From assembly GCA_020060485.1 (NCBI GenBank), contig JAGVAB010000168.1, positions 1 to 25,580 of the forward strand: a stretch of 25,580 nucleotides of DNA, in the 5' to 3' direction. The stretch is from Anaerolineales bacterium. Lineage in GTDB: Bacteria; Chloroflexota; Anaerolineae; Anaerolineales; Anaerolineaceae. Of this stretch, positions 6,725-14,509 are shown piece after piece (positions within the stretch are counted from its first letter, which is position 1; each line of letters begins with the position of its first letter). The notes beneath the pieces were generated by a model. The model was not told where the DNA came from. It saw only the letters and a list, made by a program, of their open reading frames with translations, and searched no databases. Position numbers and translations under genes: made by a program.

Positions 6725-8104
6725 ATGAAATTAACATTGATTGGTGGAGGTGGGGTTCGCTCTCCGCTGTTTGTAACTTCTGCACTTCGGCGTCAGGAAA
6801 AGATCCACCTGGAAGAAATTTGTTTGATGGATATCAATACCGACAAGCTGGATGTGATCGGAAAATTATGCCAATATATTGCCAAACGTAGTGGAAGCCC
6901 AGTAAATATTCGGACAACCACAGACGCACGGGATGCCCTAAGAGAAGCAGATTATGTGGTTACCTCAATTCGGGTGGGAAACGAACAAGGCAGAATTCTT
7001 GATGAGAGGATTGCGTTGCGGCATGGCGTTTTGGGACAGGAAACCACAGGCCCGGGGGGATTTGCGATGGCTTTGCGCAGCATTCCTGCCATCCTTGAAT
7101 ATGCAAAATTGATCGCTGATATCAATCCAAAAGCATGGATGTTCAATTTTACCAATCCGGCGGGGCTTGTGACCCAGGCTTTGCAGAATGAAGGGTATGT
7201 GCGCACCGTGGGAATTTGTGATGGGGCAAATCTGGCACAACATGCCGCAGCCAGGTGGTTAAGGAAAGACTACCGGGATGTGACGGCTGAAGTTTATGGA
7301 TTGAATCATCTCTCCTGGACTCGGGCGGCAACTGTGGATGGTAAAGAAGTGTTGGGTGGTTTGCTGCGAAACCCGGATTTTATCGCTTCATCTGAAATGC
7401 GGGTGTTTGAACCGGAACTGGTTGAGGCAATGGACATCTGGCTGAATGAATATTTGTATTATTATTATTATGCTGAACAGGCTGTGGAGAAAATCCAGCA
7501 TGATGAATTGACCAGGGGCGAAGAGATCCAGATCCTGAATGAACGGTTGTTCAATCAACTCAAAGAGATCAATGTGGACGAGAACCCGGAACAGGCTCTC
7601 AAGGCCTATTACGCTTATGACGAACGGCGCATATCTACCTATATGCATTATGCCAGACCGGACGGTCTTGATCAGGATGCGGCGGACATGCAATCGCATG
7701 ACGTGGAAATCGTTGATACGGCGGGTGAGGGTTATGCCGGAGTGGCTCTGGACATTATTGAGGCATTTGAATCCAACCATCCTGAGCAGATCGGACTGAA
7801 TGTGGTGAATGGGGATGCAATTCCATGCATGCGACCGGATGATGTGGTTGAGGTCAGCTGCCTGGTCGATGGCAGCGGTATTCATCCACAGCCCATTGGT
7901 GAAATTCCTGAAGAGCATGAACTCCTGATGCGAAGCGTTAAGCGGTATGAGCGATTGACTGTAGAGGCCATCAGAAGCCATTCGCGAAAGAAGGCTATTC
8001 TGGCATTGATGGCGCATCCATTGGTGATGTCCTATTCGCTTGCCATGCAGCTGGTGGATGAATATTTGGAGGCTCATGCTGCCTATATTGGAGAATGGAG
8101 CTAG
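6725..8104 (+). CDS. Glycoside hydrolase family 4 enzyme with atypical CDGA motif
   Basis: This 459-residue cytoplasmic enzyme is of the NAD- and divalent-metal-dependent GH4 type, which cleaves glycosides by oxidation at C3, elimination and addition rather than by acid catalysis. The Rossmann start LTLIGGGGVRSP (3-14), the nucleotide-ribose acid in LMDI (Asp37), RVGN (83-86), GPGGFAMALRSIP (109-121) and FNFTNPAGLVTQAL (140-153) are all present. Metal ligands are expected to be Cys165 in GICDGANL and His195 in GLNHLSW. The segment YLYYYYYAEQ followed by TRGEE matches the 6-phospho-beta-glucosidase branch. The substrate-class motif, however, is CDGA rather than CNVP, CDMP, CHSV or CHG. GAGG (6711-6714) sits 10 nt before the ATG. 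The gene follows the permeases by 19 nt. Substrate unknown. Confidence 0.9.
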   Translation: MKLTLIGGGGVRSPLFVTSALRRQEKIHLEEICLMDINTDKLDVIGKLCQYIAKRSGSPVNIRTTTDARDALREADYVVTSIRVGNEQGRILDERIALRHGVLGQETTGPGGFAMALRSIPAILEYAKLIADINPKAWMFNFTNPAGLVTQALQNEGYVRTVGICDGANLAQHAAARWLRKDYRDVTAEVYGLNHLSWTRAATVDGKEVLGGLLRNPDFIASSEMRVFEPELVEAMDIWLNEYLYYYYYAEQAVEKIQHDELTRGEEIQILNERLFNQLKEINVDENPEQALKAYYAYDERRISTYMHYARPDGLDQDAADMQSHDVEIVDTAGEGYAGVALDIIEAFESNHPEQIGLNVVNGDAIPCMRPDDVVEVSCLVDGSGIHPQPIGEIPEEHELLMRSVKRYERLTVEAIRSHSRKKAILALMAHPLVMSYSLAMQLVDEYLEAHAAYIGEWS

Positions 8105-8114
8105 GCAAGAAAAA

Positions 8115-9035
8115 ATGGGCAAAAAGGCATTTGATGTTGTCGTTCCGGGGTGCTATTTTTGTGATATGGTCTTTACTGGATTACCAGAAATGCCGCAACT
8201 GGGCAAAGATATTTTTGCAACAAATTTTAAAATGGTACCCGGTGGAGCTTATTATCCAGTGTCGATATTGAATCGGCTTGGCATTAATGTGGGCTGGAAG
8301 TGTAGCTTTGGGAATGATTTCTTTAGCCGCTATGTCCTGGATGTGATTCGGGAGGAGGGGATTGACTCTTCGCTTTTTGACATTCAAGATCGGTCTGTGC
8401 AATTTGTGGCAGCGTCATTTTCCTTTGCTGATGAACGCGGGTTTGTGAGCTATATTGAAGCTCCTTACCCGCACCTTACTGGCGAAGATATTGCTGAAAT
8501 CGACACGCGTTGCTATTTGCTGCCAGGCATTGATTCCTGGACAGACCTGGCAGAGATTGATCTTTCCAGGGGGGAGAAGTCTTTTCTGGTGTATATGGAT
8601 TGCCAGCATACCGCGATGACGCTTGAAACACCCGGGTTGATCGATGCCTTGAGGAAAGTGGATGTGTTTGCGCCTAACCGGACAGAGGCCTTGCATCTAA
8701 CCGGAGAAAGCGATATCAGGCGGGCTTTGGCGAGGTTGGCAGAATTCATTCCCCTCGTTTTGATCAAACAGGGGGCTGAAGGTGTTCTTGCTCAAAAAGG
8801 GGAGGAGATCATTGAAGTGCCGGTTATTCGAGTCGAGGTGGTGGATACTACCGGGGCAGGCGACAGCTTCAATGCCGGATTTTTGTTTGGACATCTGAGT
8901 GGTGCGTCTTTGGAAACCTGTTTGCAGTATGGAGTGATCACGGGGGGATTAAGTACCACGGGGCCTGGCCTGGGTTTTGTGCCTGAGAAGGCAGTGCTGC
9001 AAAAGATGGCACAGAATTTTGGGGATTATTGTTAA
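8115..9035 (+). CDS. PfkB-family carbohydrate kinase
   Basis: This 306-residue kinase of the ribokinase/PfkB superfamily uses ATP to phosphorylate a sugar or nucleoside. The C-terminal signature is strong: DTTGAGDSFNAGFLFG (244-259), with Asp250 as the expected catalytic base. FAPNRTEALHLTG (185-197) and LVLIKQGAEGVLA (214-226) are also typical. The N-terminal signature is altered: GGAYYPVSILNRLG (43-56) has Tyr where Asn often contacts the sugar. The ATG at 8115 starts 10 nt after the GH4 stop. Its ribosome site is weak (AGGCAAGA), suggesting coupling. An in-frame ATG at 8040 within GH4 is rejected. As last gene of the operon it probably phosphorylates a product of GH4 cleavage, or the imported glycoside before cleavage. 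Confidence 0.88.
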   Translation: MGKKAFDVVVPGCYFCDMVFTGLPEMPQLGKDIFATNFKMVPGGAYYPVSILNRLGINVGWKCSFGNDFFSRYVLDVIREEGIDSSLFDIQDRSVQFVAASFSFADERGFVSYIEAPYPHLTGEDIAEIDTRCYLLPGIDSWTDLAEIDLSRGEKSFLVYMDCQHTAMTLETPGLIDALRKVDVFAPNRTEALHLTGESDIRRALARLAEFIPLVLIKQGAEGVLAQKGEEIIEVPVIRVEVVDTTGAGDSFNAGFLFGHLSGASLETCLQYGVITGGLSTTGPGLGFVPEKAVLQKMAQNFGDYC

Positions 9036-9067
9036 GGCGATTTTAGGTATCTGGTTTCTGCGCTGAT

Positions 9068-9110
9068 AATTGCCCTCTTCACTTTGCATGGTGAAGAGGG
9101 CAATTCTTTT
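9068..9110 (+). terminator. Strong Rho-independent terminator of the sugar operon
   Basis: AATTGCCCTCTTCAC (9068-9082) pairs perfectly over 15 bp with GTGAAGAGGGCAATT (9091-9105) around an 8-nt loop, and CTTTT follows. It lies 33 nt after the PfkB stop and closes the operon. Confidence 0.9.
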
Positions 9111-9208
9111 CGATTGTGAAGACCAGGTCAAGCGTTCATCTCTGGGAACAAAGTGGGTGGAATTTGCGTTTAATAAACAGATATTCGCTTGTCCCCAGGA
9201 GGAGAGCC

Positions 9209-11566
9209 ATGAAGAGACGCTTATCATTTGCCTGCATGCTGGCCGTGTTGCTGCTTGGTATGTTTGCCGGTACGGTTTCAGCAGACGGGATCATCATTCC
9301 CGAACCGCCGCCAGACAATATTATTTGGCCGGAGCCGATGCGCCAACTGGTGATCCGTTACCATCACGTGGAAGTGGAGATACGTGACCAGATCGCGGTC
9401 ACGCGTGTGGACCAGGTGTTTTACAATCCCAACAGACGGGAGGTGGAGGGCACCTACGTCTTTCCGCTGCCGGCAGGGGCCACAGTGAGCGACTTCCGCA
9501 TGTGGATGGATAATGAACCGGTGCAGGGCAAGGTGTTGACTGCCGAGGAGGCGCGCCGCACGTATGAGGAAATCGTGGCTCAACTGCGTGACCCGGCCTT
9601 GCTGGAATACATTGGGCGGGGTGCGGTGCAGGCCTCGATCTTTCCCATTCCGGCCGGCGATGAGCGGCGGATTGAGCTGGAATACACCCAGGTGCTGACT
9701 GCCGAGAATGGTTTGGTGCGTTACGATTACCCGCTGAACACGGAAAAATTCTCGTCCCGCCCGCTGGAAGACGTGCGGGTGACCGTGAATGTGCAAGCTT
9801 CACAACCGATCCGGGCAGTGTATTCGCCGAGCCATGCGATTGATGTGAGCCGGCCAGGGGAAGGGAGTGTCAAGGCCAGTTACGAAGTGCGCGAGGTGAT
9901 TCCCGACAAGGATTTCTCGCTATTTTATTCGATTGGTGAAGCGGAGGCTTTCCATCTGTTCAGCTACCGCGACCCGGTTGACCCGCTGGATGCAGACGGC
10001 TTCTTTATGATGCTGCTGGCGCCCCAGCCGGATGTCTCCAGCCAGAAGGTGAACAAGGACTTGATCCTGGTTCTGGACCGCTCGGGCAGCATGGAAGGCA
10101 GAAAGTTCGAGCAGGCACGGGAGGCATTGCGCTACATCCTTAGCCATTTGAATGAGGGTGACCGTTTCTATTTGCAGTCATTCAGCTCGGATATTGAGAG
10201 TTACGCGCAGGAGCTGCGTCCTGCCAGTGAGGCGAATGCGGCCTTGCGCTGGGTGGATCGGATGAGTGCGGCGGGCGCAACAGATATCAACCGAGCATTG
10301 CTGGAAGCAGCGGCCGTGGCAGATGACAGACGGCCAACGTATTTGATCTTTTTGACGGATGGATTGCCCACAGAAGGAGAGACCAATCCGGAAAAAATCC
10401 TCGACAATTTTGCCCGCTCTGCCCCGACCAACCTGCGTCTGTTCTCGTTCGGGGTGGGGTATGACGTGGATACCTTTTTGCTGGATACACTCAGCGAGGA
10501 GAACCGGGGTATGAGTACGTATGTGCAGCCGGGAGAAGCGCTGGATGAAGTCCTTTCGGGTTTTTATGCCCGCATCAGCACACCAGTGTTGACCAGCCTG
10601 GAGCTGAAGCTGGGCGATTTGCAGGCGTATGACATCTATCCCAACCCGCTGCCAGACCTGTATGTGGGTTCGCAGGTGGTGGTGACAGGGCGATATCGCC
10701 AGGGCGGGGTATTCAATGTGCGCATGAGTGGTGAGGTGAATGACGAGCGGCAAGAATTTGTGTATCCGGAACAGGTTTTCAGCGAGGACAGCCGCTTTGA
10801 GGCGCAGCCATTGACTGAACTGCCCCGGCTTTGGGCGACGCGTAAGATCGGTGCGTTGCTGAAACAGGTGCGCTTGCAGGGGAACAATCAGGAGTTGATC
10901 GACCAGATCGTGCGGATCAGCATCCGGTACGGCATCGTGACGCCTTATACGTCTTACCTGGTGACCGAACCCATGCCTCTGGGGGCGGCCAATCAGCGTG
11001 ATCTGGCGGAGGAAGTTTATACGCAGATGGAAGCCATGCCCGCTGCACCGTCCTTTGGGCAGTCGGCGGTGGAGAAGGCAGCAGGAGAGGGCGCTTTGAG
11101 CCAGGCGGATGTGGCGCAGCCGGTCAGCGGGATGGGTCTGGAACAGGATCAGGTGCGCATTGTGGGTGCAAAGACATTTGTGCGTTCTGAACGGGTCTGG
11201 ATGGACACAGCATTCGACCCACAGATAATGGTTACACAGAAGGTGGCTTTTCTTTCGCCGCAGTATTTTGCTCTGGCCGCTTCCCGGCTTGAGGCAGGCG
11301 CGGCCCTGGCCCTGGGTGAGCGGGTGATTGTGGTGGTGGATGGAACGGCGTATGAGGTGGTGGCTGAGGACAGCCCGACAGAAGTGGTGGAATTGCCCGA
11401 AGTGGTGAGCGAGGTCATGCCTGGGCTGGTCAAGGCCACGGCTGTGGTTGGTTCCGGGCAGACGCAGCCGGAGGACAAGCAAGAAGGCAATAGTTTGGGC
11501 TGGCCGTGCAGTTCGGCCGGGCTGCTGTTGGCGGCGGGCATGTGGGTGTTGTTGCGGAGGGTGTGA
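9209..11566 (+). CDS. Secreted VIT-VWA domain protein with C-terminal membrane anchor
   Basis: This 785-residue protein has a signal peptide (residues 1-25, cut after VSA). An N-terminal VIT domain (about 42-165) includes YVFPLPAGATVSDFRMW and ASIFPIPAGDERRIELEY, as in inter-alpha-trypsin inhibitor heavy chains. The von Willebrand A domain (about 284-465) has a complete metal-ion adhesion site: DRSGS (Asp290, Ser292, Ser294), Thr358 in GATDI, and Asp384 in LTDG. A C-terminal region of about 300 residues follows. The tail is WPCSS, a hydrophobic stretch (770-782) and RR. It is probably a surface protein for metal-dependent binding to another protein or polymer; the partner is unknown. AGGAGGAG precedes the ATG at 9209; the upstream in-frame start at 9116 lacks both ribosome site and signal peptide. 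Confidence 0.9.
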   Translation: MKRRLSFACMLAVLLLGMFAGTVSADGIIIPEPPPDNIIWPEPMRQLVIRYHHVEVEIRDQIAVTRVDQVFYNPNRREVEGTYVFPLPAGATVSDFRMWMDNEPVQGKVLTAEEARRTYEEIVAQLRDPALLEYIGRGAVQASIFPIPAGDERRIELEYTQVLTAENGLVRYDYPLNTEKFSSRPLEDVRVTVNVQASQPIRAVYSPSHAIDVSRPGEGSVKASYEVREVIPDKDFSLFYSIGEAEAFHLFSYRDPVDPLDADGFFMMLLAPQPDVSSQKVNKDLILVLDRSGSMEGRKFEQAREALRYILSHLNEGDRFYLQSFSSDIESYAQELRPASEANAALRWVDRMSAAGATDINRALLEAAAVADDRRPTYLIFLTDGLPTEGETNPEKILDNFARSAPTNLRLFSFGVGYDVDTFLLDTLSEENRGMSTYVQPGEALDEVLSGFYARISTPVLTSLELKLGDLQAYDIYPNPLPDLYVGSQVVVTGRYRQGGVFNVRMSGEVNDERQEFVYPEQVFSEDSRFEAQPLTELPRLWATRKIGALLKQVRLQGNNQELIDQIVRISIRYGIVTPYTSYLVTEPMPLGAANQRDLAEEVYTQMEAMPAAPSFGQSAVEKAAGEGALSQADVAQPVSGMGLEQDQVRIVGAKTFVRSERVWMDTAFDPQIMVTQKVAFLSPQYFALAASRLEAGAALALGERVIVVVDGTAYEVVAEDSPTEVVELPEVVSEVMPGLVKATAVVGSGQTQPEDKQEGNSLGWPCSSAGLLLAAGMWVLLRRV

Positions 11567-11584
11567 TGCCGACAGACTCGGCAT
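11566..11584. other. Short hairpin between convergent genes
   Basis: ATGCCGA (11566-11572) and TCGGCAT (11578-11584) form a 7-bp perfect stem with loop CAGAC, in the 43-nt gap between the convergent VIT-VWA and prmC genes. There is no U-tract, so a terminator role is only possible. Confidence 0.35.
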
Positions 11585-11609
11585 GCGACAAACTCGATCC
11601 GCAGTGGGT

Positions 11610-12455
11610 TCAGTCAGCGAGTTCTATTTGCAGCAGGCGGGGGTGGCTGGCGAGGTCGGGCAGTATGCATGTGCGGGCGGCAGGGAAGGTGTGCTGTGCA
11701 AGGTCGCGAGCAGCTTCTTCCTGGTCTGCTTCAATCTCGACCAGCATCAGGCCGCCGGGAGCCAGGAGGGTTGATGCCTGTTGCAGCAGACTGGTTATGA
11801 TTTTCAGACCGTCGGTGCCCCCGTCCAGGGCCAGGGCGGGTTCGTATCTGCTGACGGCCAGATCGGCAAGCTTGCGAGAGGGGATATAAGGGGGGTTGCT
11901 GCAGATGAGGTCAAAGCTGGCTTGCAGGGGCTGCATGAGATCGGCTTGCAGCAGATGCACCTGGTTCTGCACTTGATGAACCTGTACATTGCGGGCGGCA
12001 AGATGCAGGGCAGACCGGGAAATGTCTACGGCGGTGATGGAGAGTTCGCTGACGCACTTTGCCAGCGTAACCGGAATGCAGGCACTGCCAGTGCCGATAT
12101 CAATGGCGAGGCGGCGTGAGGGGTGGCTGTGCAGCCAGTCCAGGGCGGTTTCGACCAGCAGCTCGGTTTCCGGGCGGGGGATGAGGACGGCCGGTGAAAC
12201 GGCAAACTGGAGGCCAAAGAATTCCCAATGACCGAGAAGATAGGGCAAGGGAAAGCCGTTAAGCAATTGAGACAGCGCCTGGTTGAGGGCTGTCTCAAGC
12301 TGTAGATTTAATTTCTGTTCGCTGTTGGCAAGGAGCCAGGTGCGCGGTTTTTGAAGGTGATGGGCCAGCAATACCTGGGCGTCCAAAGCGGGGGTGTCGC
12401 TGGCGGCTTGCAGTTGTGCGCTGGCCTGTTGCAGCCAGGAGCGCAGATCGGGCAT
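11610..12455 (-). CDS. prmC: Peptide chain release factor N5-glutamine methyltransferase
   Basis: This 281-residue enzyme uses S-adenosylmethionine to methylate the glutamine of the GGQ motif in release factors, which raises termination efficiency. The N-terminal helical domain (1-85) ends before the substrate-binding LIPRPETELLVE (91-102). The SAM-binding motif I is LAIDIGTGSACIPVTLA (116-132), and the catalytic NPPY is at 187-190 (SNPPYIPSRKLADLAVSRYEPALALDGG). The start at 12455 follows the prfA stop by one base, with GAGGAG inside the prfA 3' end, so the genes are co-transcribed and likely coupled. A longer in-frame start at 12644 would lie within prfA and is rejected. Confidence 0.95.
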   Translation of the reverse strand: MPDLRSWLQQASAQLQAASDTPALDAQVLLAHHLQKPRTWLLANSEQKLNLQLETALNQALSQLLNGFPLPYLLGHWEFFGLQFAVSPAVLIPRPETELLVETALDWLHSHPSRRLAIDIGTGSACIPVTLAKCVSELSITAVDISRSALHLAARNVQVHQVQNQVHLLQADLMQPLQASFDLICSNPPYIPSRKLADLAVSRYEPALALDGGTDGLKIITSLLQQASTLLAPGGLMLVEIEADQEEAARDLAQHTFPAARTCILPDLASHPRLLQIELAD

Positions 12456-12456
12456 T

Positions 12457-13521
12457 TTACTCCTCGCCGAGCATGGACAACCGGTCGGCTTCCTCGCGCA
12501 TGGAGAGCTCATCGATGAATTCATCCAGGCCGCCTTCGAGAACTGCCGGCAGATTATAGGAGGAAATGTTGACACGGTGATCGGTGACACGCGATTGGGG
12601 GTAGTTGTAGGTGCGGATCTTCTCAGAGCGTTCGCCGGTGCCAACTTGAGAACGGCGGGCAGATTCCTGGGCTTTGGCCCTTTTCTCCACTTCGATTTCG
12701 TATAGCCGTGCGCGCAGAATGCTCATGGCACGCATTTTGTTCTGCAACTGTGAGCGCTCGTCCTGACAAGCCACGACCATGCCGGTGGGGATGTGGGTGA
12801 CGCGCACGGCGGTGGAGTTCTTTTGCACGTTTTGGCCGCCAGCCCCGGCGGATTTATAGACATCAATCTTGACATCCGAAGCCGGAATATCGATATCCAC
12901 GTCTTCAACTTCGGCCAGAACGGCCACGGTGATGGTGGAAGTGTGGATGCGGCCAGAGGATTCGGTGACCGGGATGCGCTGCACGCGATGCACGCCAGAT
13001 TCGAACTTGAGACGGGAGTAAGCTCCCTTGCCCTTGACGAGAAAAATGACTTCCTTGAAGCCACCGATACCGGTCTCGCTCTCTGAAATGATCTCGGTTT
13101 TGAAACCATGTTTTTCGGCATAATAGCTGTACATGCGGAAGAGATCGGCGGCAAACAAACCGGCTTCATCCCCGCCTGTGCCGGCGCGAATTTCCATGAT
13201 GACACTCTTGTCATCACGCGGGTCGCGTGGCACGAGCATGCCCTTCAATTCACGTTCCAGTTTTTCGACCAGGGGTTCGAGATCAACCAGTTCCATTTCA
13301 GCCAACTGGCTGAGTTCTGCATCCTCGCTGTCTTGCAACTGGCGGGCTTCTTCAATGCGCCGCAAAGTTTCCCGATAGGCATTGGCCTTGTTGATGATTG
13401 GTTCCAGATCGGAGCGTTCTTTGGCCAGCTCGGCCACGACGCTGTAATCTGCGTGTTCTTCAGCAAGCTGGTCGGTGATCTCCTGAAAATGTTCTTCGAT
13501 AGCTTTTATTTTTTCAAGCAT
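12457..13521 (-). CDS. prfA: Peptide chain release factor 1
   Basis: This 354-residue class I release factor recognises UAA and UAG and triggers peptide release on the ribosome. Its three parts are visible: an N-terminal helical domain (1-95), a codon-recognition domain with the tripeptide PVT (184-186, in RIPVTESSGRIHTS), and the catalytic GGQ at 228-230 in SAGAGGQNVQKNSTAVR. PVT in place of the E. coli PAT is seen in other bacterial RF1 proteins. Length is normal. The ribosome site is weak (AAGG about 11 nt upstream), but the start MLEKIKAIEE is the family's usual N-terminus. prmC follows directly. Confidence 0.96.
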   Translation of the reverse strand: MLEKIKAIEEHFQEITDQLAEEHADYSVVAELAKERSDLEPIINKANAYRETLRRIEEARQLQDSEDAELSQLAEMELVDLEPLVEKLERELKGMLVPRDPRDDKSVIMEIRAGTGGDEAGLFAADLFRMYSYYAEKHGFKTEIISESETGIGGFKEVIFLVKGKGAYSRLKFESGVHRVQRIPVTESSGRIHTSTITVAVLAEVEDVDIDIPASDVKIDVYKSAGAGGQNVQKNSTAVRVTHIPTGMVVACQDERSQLQNKMRAMSILRARLYEIEVEKRAKAQESARRSQVGTGERSEKIRTYNYPQSRVTDHRVNISSYNLPAVLEGGLDEFIDELSMREEADRLSMLGEE

Positions 13522-13545
13522 ACTTTACTAGACCTTATAACCATA

Positions 13546-13620
13546 TTCATATGAACGATCATGATGCCAGATTTGTCCTGTACAAGACAAACGAATGGCA
13601 TGCGTAGGAATACCGCATGC
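13546..13620. promoter_or_regulatory. Cluster of four dyads between prfA and ridA
   Basis: This divergent spacer (13522-13833) holds TTCATATGAA (13546-13555), ATCATGAT (13558-13565), a 20-bp near-perfect palindrome centred on GTAC (13572-13591, arms TTTGTC/GACAAA, 18 of 20 positions symmetrical), and GCATGCG-9-CGCATGC (13598-13620). The 20-bp palindrome lies about 50 bp before the prfA start, a suitable place for an operator. No binding protein can be named. Confidence 0.45.
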
Positions 13621-13647
13621 GCATGTGAGGCAATCAATTATACCAGC

Positions 13648-13676
13648 TTTACTATTCAGCGCAGATGGCTTAAAAT
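13648..13676 (+). promoter_or_regulatory. Possible promoter of ridA
   Basis: TTTACT (13648-13653) and TAAAAT (13671-13676) are separated by 17 nt. The leader to the ridA ATG would be about 150 nt and could fold GGGTGAA (13702-13708) onto TTCGCCC (13724-13730). No known riboswitch was recognised. Confidence 0.35.
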
Positions 13677-13833
13677 CATATGAGTAACGCCCGGCAAGAA
13701 TGGGTGAACATCACAGGATTGCATTCGCCCTGTGGCCAATCAAAGGTTCTTTGGGAAGCAGCGTGATGGGCACGAAACTCCTTTATCACGGCAAATCCCG
13801 GAGACCCAATTAAAAAGAAAAGAGGAAAAAGAT

Positions 13834-14223
13834 ATGGGTAAGAAGCAGGTGATCGCAACCGACAAGGCACCAAAGGCGCTTGGCCCCTATTCCGCTGGAA
13901 TCCGCAACGGCAATTTTGTATATACGGCCGGGCAAATCGGCATCGACCCGGCAACCGGTGAGGTTGTGACGGGCGGCATTGAAGCAGAAACGCGGCAGGT
14001 GTTAACGAATGTGCGGTCCATTCTGGAAGCCGCAGGCGCTTCGCTGAAAGACGTGGTCAAGACGACAGTTTTCCTGCGTGACATGGGAGATTTTGCTGCC
14101 ATGAATGGCGTATACAGCGAGTTCTTTACAGAAGAACCTCCGGCACGGTCTGCAGTTCAGGTGGCGGCGCTGCCCAAAGGTGTGGCAGTGGAAATTGAAG
14201 CTGTGGCCATCCTGCAGGATTAG
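13834..14223 (+). CDS. ridA: RidA-family reactive intermediate deaminase
   Basis: This 129-residue member of the YjgF/YER057c/UK114 family has the normal length. RidA enzymes are cytoplasmic trimers that hydrolyse reactive enamines/imines such as 2-aminoacrylate, formed by PLP enzymes like threonine/serine dehydratase, and so protect other PLP enzymes. The family markers [20 protein letters not shown] (17-36), the arginine of the active site (Arg105 in [15 protein letters not shown]) and Glu120 in VEIEAVA are present. This favours an active deaminase over the inactive subgroups. AGAGGA (13821-13826) precedes the ATG at 13834 by 7 nt; the longer in-frame start at 13732 lacks a ribosome site. 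It is divergent from prfA and apparently monocistronic. Confidence 0.95.
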   Translation: MGKKQVIATDKAPKALGPYSAGIRNGNFVYTAGQIGIDPATGEVVTGGIEAETRQVLTNVRSILEAAGASLKDVVKTTVFLRDMGDFAAMNGVYSEFFTEEPPARSAVQVAALPKGVAVEIEAVAILQD

Positions 14224-14354
14224 GAATTGCGAGCCTGGCTCAAGCTAGTGATGTATTGCGCATAGCCGAATAACAAGCGCGACATGGAGCACGATGAACG
14301 ATCGTTTGAGATCAAATCGGTATGCGGTTCAAGGGGTTTGGTTTGTGCGTTCCC

Positions 14355-14373
14355 TCTGGTCTGTGAGGCCAGA
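14355..14373 (+). other. Small hairpin downstream of ridA
   Basis: TCTGGTC (14355-14361) and GGCCAGA (14367-14373) form a 7-bp stem with one G-U pair and loop TGTGA, in the 286-nt gap 14224-14509. Apart from this and the next hairpin I see no gene or RNA in the gap. Confidence 0.3.
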
Positions 14374-14411
14374 AGAGGTGAAACGGACGTAAGAAATAAA
14401 ATAATTTCGGG

Positions 14412-14447
14412 ATTGCCCGCGATTGATCTGTATCGCGGGTAATTCTG
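14412..14447 (+). terminator. Terminator-like hairpin after ridA
   Basis: ATTGCCCGCGA (14412-14422) pairs with TCGCGGGTAAT (14433-14443), giving 11 bp with one G-U around a 10-nt loop. Only TCTG follows, so the U-tract is poor. It separates ridA from the polysaccharide operon. Confidence 0.5.
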
Positions 14448-14509
14448 TGCCTGCCGGATGAAATTGATCGACGGGATATAGAAGATACAGTCCTTGCTGT
14501 GGAGCGTTC

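Noticed and set aside
10178..11584. 468-codon minus-strand ORF opposite the VIT-VWA gene
   Set aside because: It is His/Gln/Arg-rich with no domain, and lies wholly opposite a clear VIT-VWA coding frame; it is an antisense shadow of GC-rich codons.
13551..14303. Exact 10-mer ATGAACGATC on both sides of ridA (13551 and 14294), as a possible attachment site
   Set aside because: Ten-base matches are expected by chance many times in 25 kb, and no integrase or other mobility gene is present.
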